64,000 nucleotides of DNA from assembly GCF_019059575.1 (NCBI RefSeq), contig NW_024882314.1, forward strand, positions 62,001-126,000. The letters are read 5' to 3'. This stretch comes from Amphibalanus amphitrite (Eukaryota > Arthropoda > Thecostraca > Balanomorpha > Balanidae). This document shows, piece by piece, positions 22,316 to 61,387 of this stretch (position 1 is the first letter of the stretch; the number at the start of each line of letters is the position of its first letter). The translations under genes and the position numbers were made by a program. Under the pieces are notes generated by a model. It did not search any database and was not told the origin of the DNA. It saw nothing but the letters and a program-made list of their open reading frames with translations.

Positions 22316-23261
22316 CCCTAGAACGCCTAGGGGGGGGGGGGGTTGTATCAACCCCCCCCCCCTGAGGTTTTTTCGAAGTGCACGCTAAACGGCTTGTCGT
22401 AGCGGGCTGAAATTTTCAATACCCTCTGGGGCAACCTTTGCGCATCTTTTGCCGAAAAAAAATTGATCGGGTCATGTCAGGTCACGGAGTTATGACGTCA
22501 TAAGAGGTACAGCCTCCGGCCGGATTTTCACAAACTGAGTGCCAACGCCCGAGGTTTCCTGCCGGTGGTACGGACATCAGTTGATGGATCGTGATGAAAC
22601 TTCCCATACATGTTGGGGCAAGTATTGGCTATCATATGGTATAAGAAACTTGACCGGGTCAGGTCAGGTCACGGATCTATGACGTCACAAGAGGAACAGC
22701 GTCCGGTACTATTTTTGAAAAGCGCCCGAACCACTATTTTGCTAATTCTTGTCACCTCAATGGGAATATGCAGCAATATTAGCTTCTATAGGGAGCAAAT
22801 GGACCTCCCAAATCCAAAAATACAATCAGATTTCAAAAATTTAAATTTTGATTTTTCGAATTTCTGCCGCCGACTGTGACCTTGCCGACTTCCGGCGCTC
22901 CCAACGCGCCATTTTTAGAGCTAGGGAAACAAAATACATACCAAACGATAGAGAATTGATCAAGGAACACGATAGTGAAGGTTTCAAGTCGATATCTCCC
23001 ACCGTTTTGCCGCAATCGCCGCCGAAAGTTGAAAAAAGTCTATTTTTCCGAAAATTTGACCTTTGACCGGTCAAAAGTAGGTCAAATGTTGACCTAGGAC
23101 CAAAAATATACCACCAATCGCGAGATCTCGTTGAGAGCAATCCGTTGGTTTTTTCCGCTAAGCTCTACGACCTTCCGTTTCGAAACGCCAGGGGGGGGGG
23201 TCGTAACAACCCCCCCCCCCTGGTCGTTCGTGTTATGAGAAATGGCCTGGTCGTGCGAGGG
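22316..23261. mobile_element. TTAA-flanked non-autonomous element, second copy
   Basis: TTAA lies at 22312-22315 and 23262-23265. The ends CCCTAGAACGCCTAGG and CCTGGTCGTGCGAGGG are imperfect inverted repeats. G-run/C-run hairpins stand near both ends (about 22330-22361 and 23193-23221). AGGTCA/TGACCT words cluster near 22470-22485, 22655-22675 and 23058-23098. It is a relative of 20705-21890 in architecture but strongly diverged in sequence. Confidence 0.7.
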
Positions 23262-23265
23262 TTAA

Positions 23266-25919
23266 GCTAACGTGCTGCAAAGCAAGAGCAAATGTTTATA
23301 AAATTAAGTGAAAATGAGCCAGTTTCATCAACAATGCAATTAGTAATGATAAAATATTTTTCGCGAAAAAATGTCATTTCCATATCAGCAATCAACTCAA
23401 TAACAGTCCAGTAATAACATGAATATTACAATCCTTATCGCTTCAAAACCATTGAAAGTGACAAGTCAACATTGAACACTGCGGAAAGCCGGCACATATG
23501 AGTGGCACGCCTGAACAGGTCGGGCCCAATGGGGCTGATCCCACGTCCTTGTGTGGGAATATGGCTTCCTCTGATGAGCACAGTAGTGACACAGTGGTTA
23601 CGCGCCACTGGTGTGCCACTTACGAGCCCCTGGATCAACTAGATCTTCCGCATCGCAGCCTTCAGATGACCTGATTTTCGGCAACCGGCCACGAACGCAT
23701 GGTACGCACTAAGGCGGTACAGCTGTCGGCAAGGCACCCCACAAGTCACCAGATTGGGACTTTATTCGGTTCTGGGCTTTCAACAGTCTGTCTCAAGAAT
23801 TGTAAATACAATTTGCAAATAATGCCATAGGTATGAAGACCCCTGTACACAATAAACTACCTCGTAGGCCTGCTGTACAGGAGTCTATGACAATCCAAAT
23901 ACAAATTTGAATATGTTTTGCATTTCTAGATAAACAGATTTAAAAGCATGAAGCATTAGTGAGATTTGTCTGGTCAAAGACTGTGCATTTAAGCGAAGAG
24001 TAGCATAGGCACCTTTTGATGACTTTTTAAATAAAATGAAAAGATAACATAAACTTCTACATTGCTTCTACATAACATTGCTTACTTGTGCACCCTGACA
24101 GCACACATTCTCCATACATACAGATGCTTTCACTTGGTTTTCCATCATCCCACTCTTGCGCATCAGGAACAACACCCCGGAAAAGGGCGGTGTCTTTCGC
24201 TCCCATCTTGCTCAACTCTCCTCACCATCACTGTTAGCCAAACCCACACCCTGAGACCCTTCCGGGCAATTCACGTGTGCGCCCCCTGACCCGCCAACCC
24301 GGCCCCGCCAACCCCCTGTGAACCCCGCAAACGACCCTTACATGTGGCTGCAAGTCACGGCGCAACGCGTGGCGCTCCGTGGCTTCCGAGCCCCACAAGA
24401 CACGCCGGGGACTGCCCTCTCCCCTCCCGCCGACACCACTACCGTCGCGTGGCCATCGTCGTTCATATGCTACGATACAACACAATACAATACTACGATA
24501 CCTTGCAATACAATACAATATAATACAATACTACGATACCATGTAATACAATACAATACAATACAATACCGTCGTCACCACTGCACTGCAGACATCACGT
24601 CGATACCACCGCCGCCGTCGCTGATGCTGCTAACTGTTCCTGACGATGAGCGCCGCAGTGCGAGGGTGGCGGAGCGTTAAATTCTCCCACGTGACCAGCG
24701 GTCGTGCGCACAGCTAGCTCGCTGGCAACGACCGAATCGGAGTTGGGTTGTAATATTGTGTGGAACAGAGCCGTCGGGGTAGCCAAAGCTATTCCGTACT
24801 ATATTTTGCTATGCTACAATTTGCGAGTGATGGTGGTGGAAGTAATGAGTCGTTGCCGTTTTCCGCATTCTTTTGTTACGGGAGACGATGCAGTTTCAAA
24901 ACATCATGCGAGCGTCATGATTGCCTGGCGCAAAGTATGGGTCCCAGTACAAAATAAAGTGTTTATCATAAGTATCCCGAAAATGCTTACTCTACGTTCT
25001 TATGTTGTGTGTCAGTGCTTGAGAGCAATGGGCAGAAGCAGCTAGCCATAGGGATATGTACTGTTCTGGGTGCCCGAAGTCTCCAGATTAGTGTTACTGT
25101 CCTAGATGCAGTCTCCAGCTCCGTTGCCGTTCATCCGCCTCTGTGGTGCTACCGCCCTATGCGCAGCTGCAGTCTCCGTACCCAGATCCCGGATGTAGTG
25201 TTACTGCCCTGTGCCGCGTGCGAGTCTCTCCCGGTCGGAGTCCGTCAGGGTCCACCTGGCAGGCGGAGTCCGGGCTGGACTCTGACTACTCGGCTCGACT
25301 CCTGTGAGTCCCGGTCTGCGGTGAGCGGTAAAGGCTCGTTCCCACTGGCTGCTGACAGTGTGTGTGTGCTGTCGGCGGAAGCAGACTCGCACGACTAACA
25401 GGTGCGCTCATACGGCGCTCGTGCGAGACCGTCGGCCTCTGGGGCGGGGGCAGGCGGGGGAAGGGGCGGGGACTCAGGGTGTGACCGCGAACCGCCCATG
25501 CGTGTGACAGACGTGAAGAAAATGTGACCCGTGCCGTGGGCCTCGTCATGCCGGTTAATGATTCCGCACCGTGGTCTTGCTTCACCGTGAGGCCATCAAA
25601 AGTAATATCACCGCCATCGGCTAGTGTAGGAGGATTGGTTAAGTTGGCATTGTTCATGGTATGTCACTGGAAACGTTTCCTTTGAGTGGGGAGATGCCTT
25701 GTTTGGAGCTACCTTGCGCTGTTTGGAACTTGTGCGCGCATGCGTGAAGAAGTCGCTTCGAAGGGCGGTTACGCCACCGATGCCAATAAGACGCCTCTGT
25801 CAAGGCGTCGTGTCAAGGAAGATGTCGTTAGCTTTACTCTCACTAAGAGGAAGTGGCTCATAATAAGTATTGTATGTCACTTCATTCAACCATAATCAGT
25901 TAAAAAACTGCAAGAGTAC
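23266..25919. other. Unassigned sequence with GC-rich patches
   Basis: GC-rich, CpG-containing patches at about 24170-24460, 24590-24780 and 25090-25530 may be regulatory, but I find no supportable exon. A possible decayed tRNA-derived repeat lies around 23500-23640. Open frames on both strands look like chance products of base composition. Confidence 0.3.
24471..24572. repeat. AATAC-type pentanucleotide microsatellite
   Basis: Interrupted arrays of AATAC/ATACA units with two copies of a larger unit containing ACTACGATACC. Confidence 0.8.
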
Positions 25920-25927
25920 GTAACTCC

Positions 25928-26189
25928 TAGTGATGTCAATTACGGAAAATCGGAATACCGATACCAAACCAAATACCAACCAAAACCACGGGGAAATACC
26001 GAAACCAAACCGACTTGGGAAAATGAGGGAAATACTAACTTTTTACCGATTTCTTAGCCTCTTATACATTAGTGAGGGTCCATGGTACCAACAAAATACC
26101 GAACACATTACGAGTCAAATACCAAATACCAAGTTGGTATCGGTTTGGTATCGGTATACCAAAAAGTTGGTATCCGATTGACATCTCTA
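25928..26189. mobile_element. hAT MITE with 8-bp target duplication
   Basis: The exact duplication GTAACTCC lies at 25920-25927 and 26190-26197. The ends TAGTGATGTCAAT and ATTGACATCTCTA are inverted with one mismatch. Subterminal arrays of GGTATCGG / CCGATACC and GGTATTTGG-type words give an overall palindromic character. It is 262 bp with no coding capacity. Confidence 0.88.
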
Positions 26190-26444
26190 GTAACTCCCAT
26201 GTAAACTATCATTCGATCGTTTGTAAAAGATGGTGACATCATCCGACCTTTTGCCGGCAAATGTCGTGAGAAAATTTGCTTAAAGAGCCTGCTTCCTGTC
26301 GGCAACTGTTATTCAAATGAACTAACAGTGTAGATGTTGCATAATAGGCTCTCAAGCGTGTTTCGAGCCGTTTCCGAGTCGTCAGATCATTTTTATGATG
26401 CCTTTTGTGCAAGGCAGAAGTGACACTGTCACATATGATGTTAA

Positions 26445-26993
26445 AGGAAATAGTTCACTTTTTAACATGGGTTTTGAACTGGAATAGCAGTTCCGTAGCT
26501 TGGGCTGAGACGAGCATAAATCAGGAGCTTTTACAGCCCAACGATCACCCTAGGCAAAGATATTCTATTTCTCGTCCCGAAAAAGGTGTCTTGCGTTGAG
26601 GATGTGTGCCTTGCATATATTTCCATCCAGTATGAAAAGAGCATGGGTCCCGAAAATTCTTCAGAAACTAGATAAATTATCTACGAGAACTCTAGAGAAA
26701 TTCTCGTACTGATCAATTAGGACATTCAGGGGAACATTATCAGATCGAGCAGATCGCCCAAATGCCGGTGGCTGCGATAATTTCTCTGTTTCTGAAGAAT
26801 TTTCGGGACCCATGCTCTTTTCATACTGGATCGCCTGTGCCTTACAGAAACTGAAAAGTTCTTCCTATATCAAAATAATAGAAAATAATATTTTGTTATA
26901 AAAAGGTTTTATTTTCTTTGCTGATTATTTTGAACATAAAAAATCATAAATCCGTTGCAAAAAAAATAATTTCGTGAAAGTGAACTATTTCCT
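26445..26993. mobile_element. TTAA-flanked MITE, 549 bp
   Basis: Perfect 17-bp inverted termini (AGGAAATAGTTCACTTT at 26445-26461 and its complement at 26977-26993) are bounded by TTAA at 26441-26444 and 26994-26997. It contains the nested inverted repeat 26625-26831. The AGG-type end resembles 36060-36919 and 38054-41048. Confidence 0.85.
26625..26831. repeat. Nested element with 44-bp perfect inverted repeats
   Basis: Arms 26625-26668 and 26788-26831 are exact complements over 44 bp, with a spacer of about 119 bp. It is probably a MITE inserted in the TTAA element around it. No clear target duplication was found. Confidence 0.8.
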
Positions 26994-26997
26994 TTAA

Positions 26998-29040
26998 TGA
27001 TTGCCGAGATTTGTAAAGGTCATATTTCCAAATGATGTATTCGTGCACTCCTACCATGTTTATGCCGAAGCATTCATATTTCCTTCGAGGTACGCGGTGA
27101 TAAGCATAATGATGTCCGTGCTTACGTGAGTTGATAGCCGCCACGCATCGCCGTCACACATATCCGTCAATGAGAATTCGCATTTCTGTCCAACATATTT
27201 GTCACTTTGTACGCATTGTACCATGCCAAAGAATTAGTGTCATAGATGTTTACAAAAAAGACAATCGCTTGTACCATATTAGGTATATGTTAACATATCA
27301 TAGAATTATATTTTTATCAATTAAACTCTTAAAGCTATCCACTAAATATTAACAAACGCTCTAATTCTATGGCTGTAAAAATGGGCATTGGTTACAAAAG
27401 TCCATCATTTAGGATTGATTTGCTGCGTGACAAGCCCAGCACTTTATCTGAAAACGCTGTCGCGAATCTATTTTTTTTCATCAGCAGTAGGTTCTTATCA
27501 AAGTCCATCGTCCTTCCGGCTCAATTCCAAATTCCTGCGAAAAATAGCAGTTTTTAAGTGAGGGTGATTGTGTCCGAGTGTGCTTTATGACGTGCGGATA
27601 ACGATATGATCGGTCTAAAGCACGACAGCACTTAAAAATAAATCTAAGGTCAGTAACTTCACGTAGCACATAACCTTGAAATGAACAGCGTCTTTCTCAA
27701 AGACATATGTGACCTATGTATGGGCTATTCAGGCATGAGACCCGTGAATTAGATTAGGTTTGAATGGTCCGGACCCTCGGTCATATATCATATTGCGCTA
27801 TATATGTACATAGTAAACCTATGGTGGCATGGTATGAAGCATTTTAAATTGCTGAATATAAATGAAAGTCGTCAAAGATTAATAAAAAAGATATGAGCAT
27901 ATTTAAGTCCAATATTATTATCAAACATGACACGGAAACCAGGCGTAAAGGCAACGAGCATCATCCATCTAGTTACATGGTGACTCACACCTGACACCAT
28001 ACATAATCTCTGTTCGCTGGACCGTCTTTCATCTTGTAAAGCCTTAGAACGGCGCATGACATCATAAACGAGTTTTTGTTTTCGTCTATATAGTTCGTAG
28101 GCAGAGGATTGAAAGACATTGAAGATGTTTCGAGCTGTAGTTCTTCTCGTTTTTCCCCTTTAGCTACACTTTATATCTCGTCTCTCAAGGGCTGCCTGTC
28201 TTTTCACATCTTGCATTTCGCCGAATTGCTAGAAGCCGTTACACTAAACATGGGGTTGGCTAAGATTGCTTCATCAATCCGCATCTGTTATAACATATGC
28301 GCTTCTGCTAGCAAGCTGGATGTGAGGAATGACCTGGGGGCACTATCACTTAGGATTTAGGTATAGCTTGGTTTCCTGGCCAGAAGTGGCTGATGCTGGG
28401 TAGGGCGGGGAGCGGTACACACAAAAGAGTCTGTCACATTCCGTGTGCCCTGTACACCGGAACTTTCTGCCATAAATAGGGAAGAGAAAGTGAGGGGCTG
28501 GAATCTGAGAATGGATGTTGGGCGGCACCAGATAAAGCCGTCCTTCAAACCTCATGTCAGTTTAACGGAATGCCGTGTATCCTTCGTGACATGGCATTTT
28601 GGTAAAGGACTTACTACCGCATGAAACTGGACTCCGCAACCACAATACAAAAAAGACACGTTCGAGCATTTCCGAGAGAAAGTTTTCAGGAAATAATAAA
28701 ACTATGTGCTGCGCAACAGCGACGGTCAAAGATCATCTGGTGTTGTACGAGACGTTCTTATGCAATGTACAAACTACGAGTACCCCGGTTTTATCCGCTC
28801 TGCAAGCTGACAAAATCTCACGAGCGGCTGGTCCACGCAAGAGGAAGTTGTGCTCGCATCTGTGCGCTACTTGATTTCTGGGACAAGTACACGCGTACGT
28901 GCGATCAAATCAATAAATCATCGAGCATTTGGACCGACATCAGTCGACCATGAATCTTCCTCGGCTCCCAGTTCACGGAGATGGAAGCACCCTAGGTGGA
29001 ACGTGGAAGAAGAGCAGCTTCTCACCACGATGAGTCGACG
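26998..29040. other. Unassigned sequence upstream of the secreted-protein start
   Basis: AT-rich with no recognisable gene. Two overlapping frames at 28599-28953 lack domain or splice support. Confidence 0.3.
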
Positions 29041-29350
29041 GATGAGCCATTTTTAGTGGACCAGTCCACACTGAGATAGACCGGTCCACATTGGGATGGA
29101 CCGGTCCATCCCAATGTGGACCACCACCTGGTGCGTCGTCATATCTGGTCTGTTCACACGCAGCTCACTAGTCTGTTCACACGCATCTGTCGACACTTCC
29201 TGCAGTGTGAGCCCCGTCATCATCCTAGCAGTCGGGCCCTGACAGTCTGCTGTGACAGACTGCTCAGACAGTATGTTCTGGAATTCATTCACGACAGGTT
29301 GCTGCGGTCTGTCCCTGACAGGCGGACACTGTCTGTTCCGTTGGGGCGGA
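29041..29350. repeat. Cluster of palindromes and direct repeats before the first coding exon
   Basis: A perfect 40-bp palindrome occupies 29083-29122: GGTCCACATTGGGATGGACC followed directly by its complement. A partial related unit (GTGGACCAGTCCAC) lies at 29056-29069. Downstream, CTGTTCACACGCA repeats at about 29149 and 29173, and inverted GACAGTCTG/CAGACTGTC-type words crowd 29238-29272. It could be regulatory or a decayed foldback element. Confidence 0.6.
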
Positions 29351-29600
29351 AGTGAACAGTTTTTCTTTTCTTTGATTTCCAACATTGAACGATGATGTCT
29401 GCTAACAACTGGTTGATAGAGTTTAAACCAATTTCAGTTCGTGCAACAGCCGGCGGAAGCCATTAAAAGGCAGGCTGTCTTTCCATGTTAGATGGACTGA
29501 TTGAAGTGAATACCTGTCAACATTTTGTTGCGGAAAAGCTTGCAACGTTTATTGACTTATTTTCTCTGTTTTAGTGATAAATCATCGAACTAAGAAGAAG

Positions 29601-56349
<26,749 letters not shown>

Positions 56350-57600
56350 GAGCGCCGGTTTAGCGCGAAGTGCTGCTAAAGACTACGCCACTATGACGTG
56401 CCGTTTGCCGACTCGTCTGTTTCCAAAGTAAAAACTCAAGCTGGATGACTTGATGATGCGAGGTGCGCGTAAGAAGTGCGTATTTAGTGCTTGCTGCGCC
56501 CTCGTGAACATTTAAGCATCGGTAAACCGATGTTCGGGTGCATGGAATGACATTTACGAGCTCAGATGTGTTCATAGACAGTTTGCATCAGCTCGGAGAT
56601 GCTCAAGAGCAAACCGGAAGCGCTCCAACAGACATCGGGTCAAGAGTGCTCTGACGGAGACACAGTCTGCTTGGAACCTTTTCAATCAGCCTGGTGGGGA
56701 ATCCATAGCGGGAAATGACCTTCAGAGCAGGGATTCAAACGATCGTTGCGTTCAAGTTTGTCAGGCTTGCTTGTTGTCCCAAGCAAAGGGACACCGAAGT
56801 GACAAACGAGCACATCTAACGTGAAATGTGACAGTATCGCGGATTCGCGAGAGCCCTCTGTGTCTCTACAAATAAGGCGTTTGGTGACGCGACGGAAACA
56901 ATTCTTCACTCTGAGCATTCTTGCCGTGTTCGATGCGGCTCCGTGAGCCTACGTGGACTCTTGAGTGGGGATTGTGTATTATGAGGTGAAAAGGAAATGT
57001 TGCTCACATGCAGTGAGTGTACTGTTACCATCTCAAGTCGTCTTATATGGTGCGTACTGCGTAGTTCACCTGTTACGACTACAACAAATATGTAAGTTAG
57101 TCTTATGAATGAGACGTTGATCGTATTGTATTAGTTTCGTTGTAAATGCATGGGAGATCTGAATGATGATAGACCATTGTCTTAGGAACCAAGCAGGATT
57201 TTTCAGCTTTCCTGTGTAATTTGTGCAGGCTTATTTCAGTAGACGTTGAAGCTATGGACGTTGATAGGAAGATCTTGGTAGCGAGGCACAGTTTTAAAGG
57301 GAAACATTACAATGTTAGTTCCTCTACGTGTCTCTTTCGCTGTTTTGTATCTTGTGATATGCCATTGATGTAGTGAAAATATAAGACGGTGACAATCAAA
57401 TGGAAATTTTCCTTTTTCTCAAACAACGTCTTTATTTATCTTCCCATTTATTTAGCGACCCTTTCACACGACATGTCCCTGTGCGTACTTCCACACAAGA
57501 GTTTAGTCGTTTCTCGCTTGGCGCTTCTTCCAGCCAGGAGAAGGGTCACCACACAGCCGTGTTGATCCGTCTGATCGTTCTTGATCAGCTCACTCACCGT
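56350..57600. other. Convergent intergenic region
   Basis: 3' flank of the plus-strand secreted-protein gene and of the minus-strand tetraspanin-like gene. I saw no AATAAA on the plus strand. On the minus strand AATAAA lies at 57431-57436. Confidence 0.4.
57431..57436 (-). terminator. Candidate poly(A) signal of the tetraspanin-like gene
   Basis: AATAAA on the minus strand, 165 bases beyond the stop codon at 57601-57603, in an AT-rich context. Confidence 0.5.
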
Positions 57601-60600
57601 CTACACGGGAGTGCTGAGTTGGCCGGGAGCGCCCTGCGCGCGCGGCCGGCGCGACTGCTGGTCGGTAATCATGTGCCAGGCAGCACAGATGGTGGTCAGC
57701 TGCAGCAGGCAGGCGAGGAAGGCGCACACCAGCGGGGCCATCATCAGCTCCAGTACCAGCTCCGACTGGTTAAGCTCTCGCTGAAAAACGTCGACCGATG
57801 TAAATGATAAAATCGCCATCATACAGAGATAACACCATTTAAGCAAAGGCACGCCGCATCTTTCGCTTCTAACAGTCCTTTGAGTTAAAAACGTAATACA
57901 TGGCAAGAGGCAATCAGTTTCCTGTTCCCCTCAATGTTTAGGAATTGTAGGTATATCTGTATAGAACGATGAGTTTTTTTTTATAGCACATGTACCTACC
58001 TCTGATACTCTTCGATCTTTCACATTTAAAACAACAAGTAGCCTAAGAAAAATCCAGTGACATGCCTTACCCGCAGTTTGTTCTCGAGCTCTGTGAAGCA
58101 GTGAGTCTGGTTCTTCTCTTCCGGGTGCAGCAGACAGTCTGTGGCAGCGGGCGCCCAGTGGAAAATCACCTCATCGGTTCGGTCGTCCCAATCCTCTCCC
58201 GATTCCTCCCAGTCTGCGTCCGTGTGTCGTCGCTGTCGGGAGGTCTCGTTGAGAGACGAGAGTGTCGTCATGTTGACCTTTTCAGATATTGGTGAGGTGG
58301 GAGGGGATGGGGTATAAGAAGTGGTGTTCTGAAGCAGGACGGAGTGATTGGTAGGCGGCGAAGTCGAGGCAGTTTCGGGGTGGGTGGTTGTTTTTTCGAT
58401 AGCTTGTCTACCCTCGGGCTTAACAGCTTCAGTGGGAGCGGGAGGTTTGGATGAAGAGGAATCTACTCGTGAGGATGCTGATGACTTTGCCGAAGAGCTT
58501 GTTGCATTGATTGCTGGTGCTTTGGTTGACTTCTTTCCAACCTCTGTTGATCCATCTGCTTCACCAGCTGAATCTATCGTTCCTTCAGCTCTAGGGTTTG
58601 TCCCATTACCACCTCCTTGCTGCAACGTCGCATTCACTTCTGTCCCATTTTTCTTTCCACCAACCTCTCCGGCCTCTCCATCAGGCACCGACTCCTCTCC
58701 AGCCCCTCCACTCTTCTCTCTACCGGGCTGTGTAGCTTGGGTCGGCACCTCCCCAGGAGCAGTCAGGATTCCTCCAGGAGCAGTCAGGATGCCTCCGGGG
58801 CCGTCCAGGATCACCACGTCCACCAGCTCCTGTTCCGTCATCGGCTGTGCCAGCAGCGACTCCATCAGCTTCGGCAGATGGTCCAGCTGAGACTTGTTGT
58901 AGACGAGCAGGCCGATGGCGGCCAGCTCCAGGACGGTCGTCACCACCGTCACCACGATGTACTGCCGGGGGATAGAATAGAGTCAATGTGGGCTTGGTGA
59001 ATGGACATTGGACAAACTTGGTTTGCATACAGTGGTTGGTTGAAGCAAGTGCAATAATCGCTTTGAGTGAGCATTTGTGAAGCTATGGGAATTATAAGCA
59101 TCGATGTTTCAAACGTACGCCGAATATGATTTCGATTAAAGTATTAGCAGATTTATGACATTTTTTCTTCATTGTTTCGGAAATCAGAGGGATCGAAACA
59201 GAAAATCGAAATCGAAACCCAAACAGCTATCATAGCTTGTCTCCTGTATGCTTAGGACTAAATAGAACTAGCGGAGATCTGTCCAACTGATGCATCCACC
59301 CTTTCAGAGTGACCTTAGCACTGAACTCAGTCTCACCAGAGCCAGCGGTCCACTGCGTCCGCTGATAGCGCCACCGTAGCCGCCACCAGAGGCCACCACG
59401 AGCAGCACCCCAGCCGCCAGGGTACCCTGGCCTCCGTGACGCAGCTGGGTAAGCAGGTCACTGTCACAGGAGCGTGCCAGGTCGCCCGACGCAGCCGCCA
59501 GGTCAGCAGGCAGCCGGCCAGGTGGAATGTCGCACTGCCAGGCTGTCATCAGCTGACTGCGGAGGGGGAGGGTGGGGTGTTAGGGGGACGATAGGCGGTT
59601 GTCGTAAAAGCTAGAGGCTGCTCAGTGCCCGAGAGGTCGCCGTAAGTCATTTAGTAATAAGATAAATCAAATTGATAGCTTAGGCAATATGATAAAATTG
59701 ATAAAAAGGAGGAATTACGTAAGGCAGGTTCAAGCTTATTTCCAGTGATATTGAGTTTCGCTACCCCAAACATTCCAAGCTACAGCACACCGCTGGATGT
59801 GCTCGCTAGAAGACAGACACCGATACTCAAATCGAACGCGCGCATTTCTGAGCGCGGAACTCACTGCAGCAGCTCCCGTTTGGTGTTGCACTTCCTCACG
59901 ATATCACTGAGGTAGACGGACCGACGTGTGTCGTCTTCCTTACACTCAGACATCATGGCAGAGCTGCCACCCACCACCACAAATCCCAGAATCTGTGAAC
60001 GGGTTGAAAAAGTGGCGACAGATAGGGCACGTCGTGTTATCGTCATTATCCGAAGGTAGGCTAAATCGTTTGTAAGGCTAAATCGCATAGTTTGTTATTC
60101 TTATTTTTTATTTCTGATTGCTTCATAGACTATAGTGAGGCACTGGCCAGCCACCCTGACCGCAAAAAATCGTTATTTTTAAAGCTTACGGAATTGTTAA
60201 AATTGTATGCCAGACACCGTCACATCGCAAAGAAAAGAGTTGAAGTTGAAAATTTGTTACGAGCGAGCGAGCGCAGCGAGCGAAGTGAGTCTTTTCAATA
60301 TAACGGAAAATCTCAGTATGAGCGGCCCGGCCCGGCCCGGCCCGGCCCGGCTTGTAACGCTTTTGAGAGGCTTATATCTCAGCAACCGCTGGACCGATTG
60401 GCCTGCGATCTTTTTTGTTGGGTAGCCCCATCCCTTCTACCCCGTAATTGACTACTTTTGATACATTTCAGTGACCGTCGTGGCACGTGCCACGTGAAAA
60501 GTCAAGGGTGTTCAAGCTGTTTTGCAAAAGTAGTGATTTTGATAGGCTCATATCTCAGCAGCCGCTTGGGCGATTGACTTGCGGTAATTTTTGTAGTGTA

Positions 60601-61387
60601 GTAGCATCCCTTCTACCCAAAATAGGATACTCTCGATGCGTGTGGGTCACCCCCAGTACACGTGCAAAATACAACAATAAGAGGTGCCAAATTTGTTCCC
60701 ATTTCAGTAACTCGGTAATTACTGGGGCGATTTCGCTGAAACTTGGCATACGGGTAGGCACCCACCAGGCAATGCATTCCCATGTGTTGCGGTTAGGGTG
60801 CTACTGCACGTGCATGGGGCGTTTCCAGATCTCGAGAACGGCTGGGCCGATTGCGCTCAAATTTGGTACACGGTTGGGGACCAGTTAGTAGGGTGCCGTG
60901 CAAAAGTCATTTTGGACCCCGTTTGCACGTGCGCACGTGCAGAATGCCGCTTCCAGATCTCAGGAACGGCTGGGCCGATTGCGTTCAAATTTGGCACACC
61001 GCTAGCGACCGGTTAGAAGGGTGCTTTACGCAAGCCCGTTGGAAGCACCCTCTCGCCCTTCCGCACGTGCAGGGCTCACTATCTCGCTCGCTCGTTCTTC
61101 GCCCAAAAGGCGTTTTACTGGTTTTATCCTCGAGCAGTCAGCCCGATGAAGTAACATGGTGATGTCCGCCTAAACAATACTTCAGCTGCACCAGAAATTA
61201 GTATAGTTATTGTAGCTCATGCTTTGCTGAACTGGAATGAAATAGACGTTTTCCAGGGAGAACGTCAACACTCGGGCGGTTCATCACTTCAACTTACCAT
61301 TGTCATCGTCAGTGCGAACAGCAAAAACACTCTGTGCCATGACCACGGATGGTGCTTCTGTGGCTGGCGTGCACGCTCCTCCGCCAT
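57601..61387 (-). CDS. Tetraspanin-like four-pass protein with mucin-like large loop, 502 aa
   Basis: Minus-strand exons are 61298-61387, 59865-59992, 59337-59556, 58071-58961 and 57601-57780. Junction phases are 0, 2, 0 and 0, all GT-AG, giving one frame of 502 residues. Segment 1 spans exons 1/2 (VFLLFALTMTM + ILGFVVVGGS). Segment 2 is GTLAAGVLLVVASGGGYGGA, where SGGGYGGAISGRSG replaces the tetraspanin GCCGAIKES motif. Segment 3 is YIVVTVVTTVLELAAIGLLV and segment 4 MMAPLVCAFLACLLQLTTIC. The first intron and the one before segment 3 match the tetraspanin at 1280-3488 in place and phase. The small loop is long (about 70 residues) with four cysteines. The large loop (about 168-450) is Ser/Thr/Pro/Gly-rich with nine N-X-S/T sequons, GGILTAP repeats and RQRR at about 388-391. 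It lacks CCG and has only two cysteines. It is best called a divergent tetraspanin; function unknown. Confidence 0.85.
60255..61100. repeat. Satellite-like intronic element with five diverged units
   Basis: It lies in intron 1 of the tetraspanin-like gene. A motif of the form TCTCAGGAACGGCTGGGCCGATTGCG recurs near 60375, 60552, 60707, 60829 and 60957, at 120-180 bp spacing. Most units also carry a GCACGTGC-type palindrome (60480-60495, 60658, 60805, 60926-60940, 61063). The ends are inverted GAGCGAGCGAG (about 60262) and CTCGCTCGCTC (about 61083). It is probably a mobile or satellite repeat, and the superfamily is unknown. Confidence 0.6.

Noticed and set aside
23500-23640. Possible tRNA-derived SINE on the minus strand
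   Set aside because: The A-box resemblance is weak and there is no proper B-box, so I mention it only in the region note.
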